Assembly (NCBI GenBank): GCA_003220265.1
Contig: QHRW01000110.1
Coordinates: 94,395-158,394 of the forward strand
DNA length: 64,000 nt
DNA from: Candidatus Rokuibacteriota bacterium
Lineage (GTDB): Bacteria > Methylomirabilota > Methylomirabilia > Rokubacteriales > CSP1-6
Direction of reading: 5' to 3'
Part shown: positions 15,173 through 25,933 of the stretch, one piece after another
How positions within the stretch are numbered: the stretch's first letter is position 1
Layout of the letters: every line of letters begins with the position of its first letter
Position numbers and translations under genes: made by a program
Notes under the pieces: generated by a model
What the model saw: the letters and a program-made list of their open reading frames with translations, nothing else
The model's database searches: none
Told to the model about the DNA's origin: nothing

Positions 15173-15704
15173 GGCGACCCGCCCTCGCGGCGAGCCTCGT
15201 CCTGGCGCTGCTGCTGCCCCTGGCGGTGGCGGCGGCGCCGGACTTCGCCGCGCTCGACCTCCAGCGCTACGATCCGCCCAAGCCGGCGCCCGGCTTCAGC
15301 CTGCCCGACCTCGAGGGCCGCCCCGTCCGCCTGGCCGATCTCCAGGGCAAGGTCGTCCTCCTCTTCTACTGGGCCACCTGGTGACCGGATTGCCGGGAGG
15401 AGTTGCCTTCCGTCAACGCGCTCTACCGTGAGTTCAAGGATCAAGGCCTCGAGGTGCTGCTGATCGCCTTTCGCGAGTCGGCGGGCGAGGTGCGCCGCGT
15501 GGCCCGCGAGCGGGGCTACGTGGCGCCGGTGCTGCTCGACGCCAGCGGCGACGTCGCCGGCCGTCTCTACGGCGTGTGGGGTCCGCCGACGGTGTATCTC
15601 GTCGACCGCGAGGGCCGCCTCGTGGGCCGCGCCGCCGGCCCCCGCAAGTGGGCGAGCCCCGCCGCGCGCACGTTCCTTCGCGAGCTGCTGGCGGCGAGGC
15701 CGCA

Positions 15705-15708
<4 letters not shown>
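15169..15708 (+). CDS. Exported selenocysteine-containing TlpA/thioredoxin-like protein (in-frame TGA at 15382)
   Basis: This is a 179-residue thioredoxin-fold protein read through a TGA at codon 72. The signal peptide is LAASLVLALLLPLAVAAA, then PAPGFSLPDLEGRPVRLADL and the active site FYWATW-U-PDCREELPS: the TGA replaces the first cysteine of the WCxxC motif, while Cys75 remains. The later cis-proline loop (VWGPPTVYLVDREG) is intact. It probably reduces a disulfide or selenyl partner outside the cytoplasm, most obviously the neighbouring peroxiredoxin. The GTG start overlaps the upstream stop; its stop overlaps the kinase start (CTGA). A SECIS-like hairpin follows the TGA. Confidence 0.88.
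15390..15416 (+). promoter_or_regulatory. SECIS-like hairpin of the TlpA-like selenoprotein
   Basis: The stem pairs 15390-15392 with 15414-15416, has one C/T mismatch, then pairs 15394-15400 with 15406-15412 (7 bp including one G-U). The apical loop AGTTG has G at position two and begins 16 bases after the TGA, at the near edge of the bacterial SECIS range. Confidence 0.65.
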
Positions 15709-17417
<1,709 letters not shown>

Positions 17418-17572
17418 CTGCTGTCACGCTGTCGGCCTCGGCTGACACGGCGTCATCGCTTCGACGTCACGCTGTCATGGCCGGGACGGGGCCGCCAACG
17501 GCCACGGGCGCTTGCGCCGCGCCGGCCGGCCGGGCCAACCCGGGTACGCTTCTTGCGGTTCGCGCGCGAATC
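17418..17572 (+). other. Intergenic region with short direct repeats
   Basis: The 155 bases between two kinase genes hold GTCACGCTGTC twice (about 17422 and 17466), with further GACAC/GTCAT variants between. This could be a binding site array for a regulator. No promoter hexamers are clear. Confidence 0.3.
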
Positions 17573-20188
17573 ATGTCGTGGCGCGTCGTCAGTGTCCGCG
17601 GGTACTTCCTCACCGTCGTCAGCCTGGCAGTGCTGGCCGCCCTGGTCCTCGTGCTCGACCTTACCGCCCAGCAGCGCCGCCAGCTCACCGCCACGGCCGG
17701 CCAGGACGCCTTCCAGCTCGCGCGCCTGGCCGCCAATGCGCACGAGCGCGCGCTGGCCGAGACGCAGCAGACGCTCGAGCTGCTCGCGCGCTTCCCGCAG
17801 GTGCGCAGCGGCGAGGGCTGCGGCGCGCTGCTGGCCGAGCTCCGCCAGCGCCTGCCGCGCTACGTCGACCTCGGTGTCGCCAGCCCGGACGGCACGGTGA
17901 TCTGCAGCGCGCCGACGGGCGCGGCCGCGCGCGGCAGCGTCGCCGACCGGGCGTGGTTCCGCACCGCCGGCGAGTGGCGGCAGCTCGGCGTCGGCGAGTA
18001 TCGCGTCGATCGCGCGACCGGCCGCGCCGTCGTCACCGTCGCCGCGCCCGTCCTCGATCTCCGCGGCCGCCTTCCCGCCGTCGTGTTCGCGTCCCTCGAT
18101 CTCACGTGGCTGCGGGAGCTGGCCGGCGTCGCCCAGCTCCCCGAGGGCACGGTGGTGGCGCTGATCGATCGCGATGGCTCCGTCCTCGCGCGCCATCCAC
18201 CGACGGCCACTGAGGGCGGCCGAATCGACAGCCAGCTCTTGCAGGCGCTGAGCGCGGCGAAGACCACCATCGTCGAGACGGCGGCGCTCGACGGACAGCC
18301 GCGGCTGCTCGGCGTCACGCGCGCCGGCGGCGAGGCCTTGCTCGTCGTGGGCGTGCCGAGGCCGTCCATGGTGGCGGCCGGCCGCACGCTCGCCGACGGC
18401 GCCGCGTGGATCGCGCTCATCGCCGTCCTCGGCCTGCTCGCCGTCGTCGTCGGCAGCGAGATGCTGCTGCGCCGCCGCATCGAGCGCCTGGTGGCCACGA
18501 CTCGCGCGCTGGCCGCCGGCGACTTCTCGGCGCGCACCGGCTGGAGCGACGAGCGCAGCGAGCTGGGCCAGGTCGCGCACGCCTTCGACGACATGGCGGC
18601 GGCCATCGAGCGGCTCACGCGCCGCACGCAGATCATCCTGGAGGCCGTCGACGAGGCCATCGTGGGCGTGGACGGCGACGAGCGCGTGACGTTCGTCAAC
18701 CCCGTCGCGGCGACGCTGCTGGGCATTCCCGCCATCGGGCTCGTCGGCCGCCGGCTGCACGGCGCCCTCCGCGAGGCCACGGCCGCCACCGGCGCCTGCG
18801 CGCTGTGCGCGGCGCTCGACGGGGGGACGGTGCAGCAGAGCAGCGACGGCGTGCTCGCCCGGCCCGATCGCACGTCGCTGCCGGTGGAGTACACGTGCAC
18901 GCCCAAGCGCGACGGCGGCCGCGCGGCCGGTGCGGTGGTCACGCTGAAGGACATCACGCTGCGCAAGCGCGCCGAGCAGGATCGCCAGCGGCAGCGCGAC
19001 ACCCTCCACCAGCGCGACAAGCTCGCCTCGATGGCCACGCTGCTCGCCGACGTGGCCCACGAGCTGAACAACCCGCTGACCGTCATCATCGCGGGCGCCA
19101 CGCTGCTGCGCGACGCCACCCGCGACGAGGGCGTGCGCCGGCGCGCCGAGCTGCTCGAGCAGGCGGCCGAGCGGTGCGCGCTGACGATCCGCAACTTCCT
19201 GGCGCTGGTGCGCCAGTACCCGGCCACGCGCGAGGACGTCGCGCTCGAGCGCATCGTGAAGGAGACGCTGGCGCTGGTGGCCTACCAGCTCGAGGTGGAC
19301 GAGATCAGCGTGGACGTCGCGCTGCCCCGCGACGTGCCGCCCGTGTGGGCCGATCCGCACCAGCTCCACCAGGTGCTGCTGAACCTCGTCACCAACGCGC
19401 GCCACGCGCTGCGCGCCACGCCGCCCCCGCGCCGGCTGTCGATCGCCGTGCGCCACGAGGCCGAAGCGCGGCGCGTGGTGCTGGAGGTCGCCGACTCCGG
19501 GCCCGGCGTGGCGCCCGAGCTGCGCAGCCACGTCTTCCGCCCGTTCTTCACGACCAAGTCGCCGGAGGAAGGCACCGGGCTCGGCCTCGCGCTCTGCCAC
19601 GACATCGTCGCCGCTCACGGCGGCGGCATCCGCGTGGACAGCGCGCCGGGCGGCGGCGCGCTGTTCGTGGTGGAGCTGCCGCTCGACCGTCCCGAGGAGG
19701 CGGCGAGCACGCCGCTCGCGGCGGCGTCGCGGCCCGAGCATCACGGCCGCGTCCTGCTCGTGGACGACGACGTCGAGCTGGCCGGCGTGCTGGCGGCCGC
19801 GCTGCGCGCCGAGGGGCACGAGGTCGAGATCACCGCCAACGGCCTGGAGGCGCTGGAGGTGCTGGAGCGCACGGAGTTCGACGTGATCCTGAGCGACGTG
19901 CGCATGCCGAGGCTCGACGGCCCCGGGCTCTACCGCGAGCTGCAGGAGCGTCATCCCACGCTGCTCGACCGGCTCGTCTTCGTCACCGGCGACGTCCTCG
20001 GCCGCGACACCGCCGCCTTCCTCGAGCGCACGCGCGTGGCCCACCTCACCAAGCCCTTCGACATCAAGCAGGTCCGCCGTGTCGTGGCCGACGTGATCGG
20101 GAGCCTGGAGCTGGCGAATCCACGTATTGGGGGCCCCGACATGGCCCCCAAACCCCCAAAGGCTCGGCGCGTCCCGCCCAAGGCGTGA
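17573..20188 (+). CDS. Hybrid sensor histidine kinase with C-terminal receiver
   Basis: This is an 871-residue membrane kinase. It has a transmembrane helix near residues 10-32, a large extracytoplasmic dCache-like sensor to about 270, a second helix (AAWIALIAVLGLLAVVVG), a HAMP linker, a PAS domain (IILEAVDEAIVGVDGDERVT), HisKA with His496 in DVAHELNNPLTVI (NtrB/DctB-like), HATPase (NLVTNARHAL, DSGPGV, GTGLGLAL) and a receiver with phospho-accepting Asp775 in ILSDVRMPRLDG. The output domain is therefore on another protein or the receiver acts as a relay. The last ~23 residues (GGPDMAPKPPKARRV segment) come from a dispersed palindromic repeat rather than the family. The ATG has no strong ribosome site. 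Confidence 0.92.
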   Translation: MSWRVVSVRGYFLTVVSLAVLAALVLVLDLTAQQRRQLTATAGQDAFQLARLAANAHERALAETQQTLELLARFPQVRSGEGCGALLAELRQRLPRYVDLGVASPDGTVICSAPTGAAARGSVADRAWFRTAGEWRQLGVGEYRVDRATGRAVVTVAAPVLDLRGRLPAVVFASLDLTWLRELAGVAQLPEGTVVALIDRDGSVLARHPPTATEGGRIDSQLLQALSAAKTTIVETAALDGQPRLLGVTRAGGEALLVVGVPRPSMVAAGRTLADGAAWIALIAVLGLLAVVVGSEMLLRRRIERLVATTRALAAGDFSARTGWSDERSELGQVAHAFDDMAAAIERLTRRTQIILEAVDEAIVGVDGDERVTFVNPVAATLLGIPAIGLVGRRLHGALREATAATGACALCAALDGGTVQQSSDGVLARPDRTSLPVEYTCTPKRDGGRAAGAVVTLKDITLRKRAEQDRQRQRDTLHQRDKLASMATLLADVAHELNNPLTVIIAGATLLRDATRDEGVRRRAELLEQAAERCALTIRNFLALVRQYPATREDVALERIVKETLALVAYQLEVDEISVDVALPRDVPPVWADPHQLHQVLLNLVTNARHALRATPPPRRLSIAVRHEAEARRVVLEVADSGPGVAPELRSHVFRPFFTTKSPEEGTGLGLALCHDIVAAHGGGIRVDSAPGGGALFVVELPLDRPEEAASTPLAAASRPEHHGRVLLVDDDVELAGVLAAALRAEGHEVEITANGLEALEVLERTEFDVILSDVRMPRLDGPGLYRELQERHPTLLDRLVFVTGDVLGRDTAAFLERTRVAHLTKPFDIKQVRRVVADVIGSLELANPRIGGPDMAPKPPKARRVPPKA

Positions 20189-20205
20189 CGCGCCTCGGGC
20201 ACCCT
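20128..20205 (+). repeat. Dispersed palindromic repeat, copy 3 (C-terminus of hybrid kinase)
   Basis: GGGGGCCCC-gacat-GGCCCCC plus the flank CTCGGCGCGTCCCG and GTGACGC matches the 45007 copy closely. It encodes the kinase's C-terminal tail and supplies its stop codon. Confidence 0.78.
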
Positions 20206-20234
20206 CATCGCGGTCGCGGCCTCGAGCCCGACCG

Positions 20235-20864
20235 TCAGCGGCCGAGGAGGCCGAGCTCGATGGCGAGGCGGACGAGGTCGGCGCGGCTGTGGAGGCCGAG
20301 CTTGTCGCTGAGGCGAGCGCGGTGGGTCTCCACGGTCTTCACGCTGAGGGAGAGGCGGTCGGCCACTTCGCGGTTGGTGTGGCCGTGCGCGAGCAGCTCG
20401 AGCACCTGACGCTCGCGCGGGCTGAGCGTCGGCACCGGCGGGCGCGCCGGCGCGAGGGCGGGGCCGGGATCGGAGCCCACCTGCACGAACGTGCGGCCGC
20501 GATGCACGGCCCGGATCGCGGCCAGCAGCTCGGAGCTCTCCGCGTCCTTGATCACGTGGCCGGACGCGCCGGCCGCCAGCGCCAGCCGCGCGTAGCCCGG
20601 ATCGTCGTGCATCGTCAGCACGAGCAGCCGCGTCGCGGGCACCTCGCGGCGCAGGCCCTCCAGCGTCTCGACGCCGCTCAGCCCCGGCATCGTGAGATCC
20701 ACGACCGCCACGTCGGGCTGGCTGTCCCCGGCGCGCACGATCGCCTCGCGCCCATCGGCGGCCTCCGCCACCACCGCCATGTCGGGCTGGGCCTCGAGGA
20801 GCATGCGCAGGCCGGCTCGCAGGATCGCGTGGTCGTCGGCCAGCAGGACGCGGATCTTCTTCAT
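20235..20864 (-). CDS. NarL/FixJ-family response regulator
   Basis: This 209-residue DNA-binding regulator has a receiver domain (residues 1-120) with acidic pocket DD10-11, phospho-accepting Asp56 in VVDLTMPG and Lys in HVIKDAE, then a Pro-rich linker and a LuxR-type helix-turn-helix (LSPRERQVLELLAHGHTN, SVKTVETHRARL). It is the natural partner of the kinase directly upstream, whose stop overlaps this ATG by four bases. It probably dimerises on phosphorylation to activate transcription; targets are not visible here. It converges with the hybrid kinase with a 46-base gap. Confidence 0.94.
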   Translation of the reverse strand: MKKIRVLLADDHAILRAGLRMLLEAQPDMAVVAEAADGREAIVRAGDSQPDVAVVDLTMPGLSGVETLEGLRREVPATRLLVLTMHDDPGYARLALAAGASGHVIKDAESSELLAAIRAVHRGRTFVQVGSDPGPALAPARPPVPTLSPRERQVLELLAHGHTNREVADRLSLSVKTVETHRARLSDKLGLHSRADLVRLAIELGLLGR

Positions 20865-23794
20865 GCGCGCTCCGCCGCCAGCGGGATCTCCACGCTGACC
20901 CGCGTGCCGCGGCCCGCCGCCGAGTCGATCGCCAGCGAGCCGTTCAGGACGAGCGCACGCTCGCGCATCGTGTGGATGCCGAGGCCGTGCGCCGCGGTGG
21001 CGGGAGCCGGCGGCCGGCCGGGATCGAAGCCGGCGCCGTCGTCGCTGATCACCATCGAGACCATGGCGCCGAAGCGGTCGAGCTGCACGCGGACGCGCCG
21101 GGCCCCCGCGTGGCGGGCGACGTTGGACAGCGCCTCCTGCATGATCCGGTAGAGCGCGGTCTCCACGGGCGCCGACATCCGTGCCTCCCCGAGCCCGCTC
21201 GTGTCCACCTCCACCGCGATGCCGCGCGTCTGCCCGAAGTCGCTCGCGTAGCGCTGGATCGCCGTCGGCAACCCGAGGTCGTCCAGGACGCTGGGCCGCA
21301 GGCCCGAGGCGAGGCGCCGCACCTCGGCCAGCGCGCGCGTGACCACCTGGTGGAGCTCGCGGGCCTGCGCGCGGGCGCCCTTGAGGCTGCGCGCCTCGGC
21401 CAGCGCGCTCAGGCCGAGCAAGAGCGACGCCAGCGACTGGGCCGTCTCGTCGTGGAGCTCGCGCGAGATGCGCCGGCGCTCCTCCTCCTGCACGGTGATG
21501 ACCTGGTTGAGCAGCAGCGCGCGGATGTCCTCGGCGCGCTTGCGGTCGGTGATGTCGGTGTAGATCCCGTACGCGTAGGTGGTGCCGTGCTCCTCGTACG
21601 TCGTCACCGCGCGGTCGCGCAGCCAGATCCAGCGCCCGTCCTTGTGCTGGATGCGGTACTCGAGGTCGAAGGTGCGGCCGGGCGCGACGAACAGCGCGGC
21701 GAAGTGCCGCTGCACGATGGGCAGGTCGTCGGGATGCACCCGGCCGAACCAGCCGGCCGGGCCCGCGCGGTAGATCTCCTCGGCCGTGTAGCCGCCGAGG
21801 CGCTCGACGTGGGGACTCACGAACACCGTGTTGCCCTGGCGGTCGGTGAGCCACACGACGTCGGGGATGTTGGTGATCAGCATGCGGTAGCGCTGCTCGC
21901 TCGCGCGCAGCGCCAGCTCCGCGCGGCCGCGCTCGATGGCGATGCCGGCCAGCCGCGCGGCCCGCGAGATGAGCTGCCGCTCGGCCTCGGTCGGGCGGCG
22001 CGCCGTGCGCGCGTACACGGCGAAGACGGCCATCGGCAGGCCGGCGACGTCGAGCACGGGCAGCGCCCAGCACGCGCGCAGCCCGTGCGCCTGCGCGGCG
22101 GCGCGCAGCGGCTCGCCCAGCGCATCGGTGGCCAGGTCCTCCACGATCACCGGCTGGCGCCGGAACGCGCAGACGCCCGGGACGCCGCCGGCCGGACCGG
22201 TGCCGAGCGGGTCGACGGCCTGCACGTACGCCTCGGGCAACCGCGGCCCCGCCACGCTGCGCATCCGGCCGTCCTCGACCAGGAGCACCGAGCACAGCAT
22301 GTCCGCGTCCTGCTCCTCGATCACGCGGCAGAGGGCATCCAGCACCGTCGGCAGCGGCTCGCTGCCGGCGATCAGCGTCAGCACGCGCGACTCGCCGGCC
22401 AGCAGCGCCTCCGTCCGCTTGCGCGCGGTGACGTCGACCTTGAGGCTGTGCACGCGGCCGGCGCTGATGGTGACGCTGTCGCGCATCCACACCACGCGGC
22501 CGTCGCTGGCCAGCATGCGGTACTCGTGCACGAAGTCGCGGCCGGCGGCGAGCTCCTGGTCGGCGAACGCCACTGCGCGCTCGCGATCGTCGGGGTGGAT
22601 GCGCGAGCGCCAGAAGTCGGGCTCGGTCATCAACTGCTCGACGGTGTAGCCCAGCAGCGGCTCGACGCGGCCGTTGATGAAGAGCACTCGACGGCCCGGC
22701 AGCTCGATCTCGGTGAGGATCGCGTCCACGCCGTTCACGAGGTCGTGGAAGCGGCGCTCGAGCGCCTGCGCCTCGGCGCGCGCCGACCGCTCGCCCGCGA
22801 ACAGCCGCGCGGTGTTCAGCGCCACGGCCGCCTGGTCGGCGAACGCCTCCAGCAGCGTGCGCGACTCGTCGTCGAACACGCGCCCGTGTCCGGCCGCGGC
22901 GCCGAGGGCGCCGATGGGCTCGCCGTCCACGAGCAAGGGCACGGCCATGGCCGCCCGGTAGTCCGCGCGCGCCAGCCGCTCGCGGTGCTCGGGCTGGTGC
23001 ACGAAGCGCGGGTCGCGCAGGAGGTCGGGCGTCGTGATCGGCCGCCGCTCGAGCACCGCCCGTCCGGAGATGCCGGTGCCCGGCGGCAGGATGACCGGGT
23101 GCGTGAAGCCCGCCGCGCCCTCCCCCGCGAAGGCCACCGACGAGAGATGGCCGGTGGCCGGATCCAGGCGGTAGACCACCACGTCGCGGGCCTCGAGCAG
23201 GGCCAGCACGCTGTCGGCGATGAGGTGGCCCACCGCGCGGGGATCGAGCGAGTGGGCGAGGGCCTGGCCGACCGCGGCCAGCGCCTCCGCCGCCCGCCGC
23301 CGGCGCTCGCCGTCGGCGAAGAGGCGGACGCTCTCCAGGGCCAGCGCAGCGTGACTGCCGTGCACGCCGAGCGTCGCGAGGGTGGCCGCGTCGGGCCAGT
23401 CGGCACGGCGGCTGAACACGCCGAGGACGCCCTCCAGCGCGTAGCGCGCGCCCAGCGGCACGCCGACGAACCGGCGCACGCCCTCGGCGCGCAGGAAGGC
23501 GGCTTCGTGCGAGCGCGTGTCACCCGCGGGGTCGTCGACGACCGAAACGTCGCGGGCCAGCGCGGCCGCGCCCACGAGGCCCTCGCCCGGCGCGTACTCG
23601 ATCCGCAGGCCGGCGTGGGCCTGCAGGAGGTGGCCGGCGGCGCCGCGCAGGATCAGCCGCTCGCCCGCCATCAGCCAGATCAGCACGAAGCCGTCCGGCA
23701 CGAGGCCCGCCGCCGCCTCGGCCAGCGCTTCGAGGACGTCGGCGCGGCGCACCGCCGTGCTCGCCGTCCACGCCAGCTCCAGCAGGCTTGTCAT
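20861..23794 (-). CDS. Soluble GAF/PAS multi-sensor histidine kinase (NarX/DegS-type)
   Basis: This is a 977-residue cytoplasmic kinase without membrane helices. GAF domains lie at about 20-165, 185-335 and 480-640, and PAS domains at about 355-470 and 650-765 (second one QRYRMLITNIPDVVWLTD). A HisKA_3 dimerisation domain with RISRELHDETAQSL (His near 777) and a C-terminal HATPase domain (ISDDGAGFDP, GLGIHTMRERA) follow. GAF domains usually bind cyclic nucleotides, haem, flavin or other small ligands, and the PAS domains have a PAC-like end (YRIQHKDGRWIWLRD). It phosphorylates the NarL-type regulator it overlaps. The start at 23794 gives MTSLLELAWTAS; longer readings run into the divergent promoter region. 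Confidence 0.92.
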   Translation of the reverse strand: MTSLLELAWTASTAVRRADVLEALAEAAAGLVPDGFVLIWLMAGERLILRGAAGHLLQAHAGLRIEYAPGEGLVGAAALARDVSVVDDPAGDTRSHEAAFLRAEGVRRFVGVPLGARYALEGVLGVFSRRADWPDAATLATLGVHGSHAALALESVRLFADGERRRRAAEALAAVGQALAHSLDPRAVGHLIADSVLALLEARDVVVYRLDPATGHLSSVAFAGEGAAGFTHPVILPPGTGISGRAVLERRPITTPDLLRDPRFVHQPEHRERLARADYRAAMAVPLLVDGEPIGALGAAAGHGRVFDDESRTLLEAFADQAAVALNTARLFAGERSARAEAQALERRFHDLVNGVDAILTEIELPGRRVLFINGRVEPLLGYTVEQLMTEPDFWRSRIHPDDRERAVAFADQELAAGRDFVHEYRMLASDGRVVWMRDSVTISAGRVHSLKVDVTARKRTEALLAGESRVLTLIAGSEPLPTVLDALCRVIEEQDADMLCSVLLVEDGRMRSVAGPRLPEAYVQAVDPLGTGPAGGVPGVCAFRRQPVIVEDLATDALGEPLRAAAQAHGLRACWALPVLDVAGLPMAVFAVYARTARRPTEAERQLISRAARLAGIAIERGRAELALRASEQRYRMLITNIPDVVWLTDRQGNTVFVSPHVERLGGYTAEEIYRAGPAGWFGRVHPDDLPIVQRHFAALFVAPGRTFDLEYRIQHKDGRWIWLRDRAVTTYEEHGTTYAYGIYTDITDRKRAEDIRALLLNQVITVQEEERRRISRELHDETAQSLASLLLGLSALAEARSLKGARAQARELHQVVTRALAEVRRLASGLRPSVLDDLGLPTAIQRYASDFGQTRGIAVEVDTSGLGEARMSAPVETALYRIMQEALSNVARHAGARRVRVQLDRFGAMVSMVISDDGAGFDPGRPPAPATAAHGLGIHTMRERALVLNGSLAIDSAAGRGTRVSVEIPLAAERA

Positions 23795-23850
23795 GGTCGT
23801 GGTGCGAGACTCACCGATTCCCGGGGGTCGCGTCAAGAGCGCCGAGCCCG

Positions 23851-25059
23851 GTGGTAGACTCCACCCTCGTGGCGCTGGCATGCGAAGGCCTCGTCGTCGT
23901 CGATCTCACGCAGAACGTCGCCGGGCCGTTCTGCACGCAGATCCTCGGCGACATGGGCGCCGAGGTCGTGAAGGTGGAGCGGCCGGGCCGCGGCGACGAC
24001 GCTCGGGCGTGGGCGCCGCCGTTCTGGGGCGAGGAGAGCGCCACCTTCATGGCGTTCAACCGCAACAAGCGCAGCCTCTGCCTCGACCTCAAGCGTGACG
24101 GCGGCCTCGAGGTGCTGCGCCGCCTGGTGGCGCGCGCCGACGTGCTGGTGCAGAGCCTGCGCGCGGGCGCCATCGCCGAGCTCGGTCTCGACTATCCGCG
24201 CGCGATCGCGCTCAACCCGCGGCTCGTCTACTGCTCCATCACCGCGTTCGGGACGCGCGGGCCGCTGGCCTCGCTGCCGGGCTACGATCCGCTCATGCAG
24301 GCCTACGGCGGGCTGATGTCGGTCAACGGCCACCCGGGCCAGGAGCCGGCGCGCGTGGGCACCTCGATCGTGGACATGGGCACCGGCATGTGGGCGGCGC
24401 TCGGGATCATGGCCGGCCTGCGCCAGCGTGACGCCACCGGCCGCGCGGTGGAGGTGACCTCCGCGCTGTTCGAGACCGCGCTCATGTGGATCTCCTACCA
24501 CCTCATGAGCTATCTCGGCAGCGGCGAGGTGCCGCAGCCGCAGGGCTCCGGCACCGCGATGATCGCGCCCTACCAGGCGTTTCCCACCGCCGACGGCTAC
24601 GCCATGATCGGCGCCGCCTCCGACGCGCTCTTCCGGCGGCTCGCGGAGGCGCTGGACGCGCCCGAGCTCGCGCGCGATCCGCGCTTCGCCGACAACCCGG
24701 CGCGCGTGCGCCACCGCGACGCGGTGGTCGAGGCCGTCGCCGCGTACACGCGCGAGCAGAAGACCGCCGACCTCGTCGCGCGGCTGCGCGCCGCCGGCGT
24801 GCCGAGCGCGCCCATCCTCACGGTGGACCAGGTGGTGCAGGAGCCGCAGACGCAAGCCAGTGGCATGCTCGTCGGCGCCGCGCATCCGCGCCTGCCCGAC
24901 TACCGCTCCGTCGGCCTGCCGCTGCAGTGGGACGGCCGCCGTCCCGAGGTGCGCCGCGTCCCGCCGCTGCTCGGCGAGCACAGCGCCGACGTCCTCACCT
25001 GGCTCGGCTACACGCTCGACGACGTCCGCAATATGAAAAAACAGGGACTCATTCAATGA
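23851..25059 (+). CDS. CaiB/BaiF family III CoA-transferase
   Basis: This is a 402-residue family III CoA-transferase, which moves CoA between carboxylic acids through an aspartyl intermediate. It shows VVVDLTQNVAGPFCTQILGD in pieces at residues 15-35, GAEVVKVERPGRGDDAR, the NRNKRSLCLDLK segment, and the catalytic Asp in SIVDMGTGMWAALG near residue 175. The C-terminus has the family's PPLLGEHSADVL. GTG 23851 and GTG 23869 are both possible starts; a TAGACT -10-like element overlaps the first, which favours the later one if transcription is leaderless. It heads an acyl-CoA gene group (hydratase, dehydrogenase, MaoC). Confidence 0.9.
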   Translation: MVDSTLVALACEGLVVVDLTQNVAGPFCTQILGDMGAEVVKVERPGRGDDARAWAPPFWGEESATFMAFNRNKRSLCLDLKRDGGLEVLRRLVARADVLVQSLRAGAIAELGLDYPRAIALNPRLVYCSITAFGTRGPLASLPGYDPLMQAYGGLMSVNGHPGQEPARVGTSIVDMGTGMWAALGIMAGLRQRDATGRAVEVTSALFETALMWISYHLMSYLGSGEVPQPQGSGTAMIAPYQAFPTADGYAMIGAASDALFRRLAEALDAPELARDPRFADNPARVRHRDAVVEAVAAYTREQKTADLVARLRAAGVPSAPILTVDQVVQEPQTQASGMLVGAAHPRLPDYRSVGLPLQWDGRRPEVRRVPPLLGEHSADVLTWLGYTLDDVRNMKKQGLIQ

Positions 25060-25120
25060 AGCCCCGCCCATCTCGCTCAGGCCGCCTGCGATTCGAGCCG
25101 GCCGAGCGCCCCTCGTTACA

Positions 25121-25909
25121 ATGACCTATCGGCACGTGCTGGTGACGCGCTCCGACGACCGGCACGTCGTCACCGTGACGCTCAATCGTCCCGAGCAGAT
25201 GAACGCGATGAACACGGCGATGGGCGAGGACCTGCTGGCGTGCTTCACGGCGCTCGCCGCCGATCCCGACGCGCGCGCGGTCGTCTTCACCGGCAGCGGC
25301 GAGAAGGCGTTCTGCGCCGGCGGCGATCTCAAGGAGCGCAACGAGATGAGCGACGAGCAATGGCGCGCCCAGCACGTGATCTTCGAGCAGGGCGCGATGC
25401 GGCTGCTGCGCTGCCCCATCCCCGTGATCGCGGCCGTCGAGGGCTTCGCGCTCGCGGGCGGCTGCGAGCTGGCGATCCTGTCGGACTTCGTCGTCGCCGG
25501 CGAGACGGCCGTGTTCGGCGTGCCGGAGACGACGCTGGGCATCTTCCCGGGCATCGGTGGTACGCAGCTGCTGCCGCGCATCGTCGGCGCGCCGCTCGCC
25601 AAGGAGCTGATCTTCACCGGCCGGCGCATGAAGGCGGAGGAAGCCAAGGCTGCCGGCCTCGTCAACCACCTGGTGCCCGCCGGCCAGGCGAAGCCCAGGG
25701 CGACGGAGATCGCCACGACCATCGCGCGCAACGGGCCCATCGCCGTGCGCCAGGCCAAGAAGGCGATCGCGTACGGCAGCGAGACCGACCTCGAGACCGC
25801 GATGATCCTGGCCATCGAGGCCTACAACGCGACGGTCGTCACCGAGGACCGCCTGGAGGGCGTCCGCGCCTTCAACGAGAAGCGCCGGCCGCAGTTCAAG
25901 GGCCGCTGA
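25121..25909 (+). CDS. Enoyl-CoA hydratase
   Basis: This 262-residue crotonase-fold protein has both catalytic glutamates in place: ALAGGCELAILSD and FGVPETTLGIFPGIGGTQ. The oxyanion loop is AFCAGGDLKERN. It hydrates trans-2-enoyl-CoA in beta-oxidation or branched-acid breakdown. The C-terminus FNEKRRPQFKGR is typical for short-chain hydratases. It lies 61 bases after the CoA-transferase and 24 bases before an acyl-CoA dehydrogenase, forming a small catabolic set. Confidence 0.93.
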   Translation: MTYRHVLVTRSDDRHVVTVTLNRPEQMNAMNTAMGEDLLACFTALAADPDARAVVFTGSGEKAFCAGGDLKERNEMSDEQWRAQHVIFEQGAMRLLRCPIPVIAAVEGFALAGGCELAILSDFVVAGETAVFGVPETTLGIFPGIGGTQLLPRIVGAPLAKELIFTGRRMKAEEAKAAGLVNHLVPAGQAKPRATEIATTIARNGPIAVRQAKKAIAYGSETDLETAMILAIEAYNATVVTEDRLEGVRAFNEKRRPQFKGR

Positions 25910-25933
25910 GCGACCACTAACGGGGGAACCGTC

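Noticed and set aside
14828..15384. The two TGA codons as nonsense mutations or sequencing errors producing pseudogenes
   Set aside because: Both fall on the catalytic cysteine codon of two thiol-redox genes, the frames continue with conserved residues, and each is followed by a SECIS-like hairpin; chance agreement is improbable. It stays the main alternative until Sec genes are found.
25117..25122. TACAAT as a -10 element of the enoyl-CoA hydratase at 25121
   Set aside because: The hexamer overlaps the ATG itself, so transcription would start inside the gene; the conserved N-terminus requires the ATG, and the gene is likely read from the CoA-transferase.
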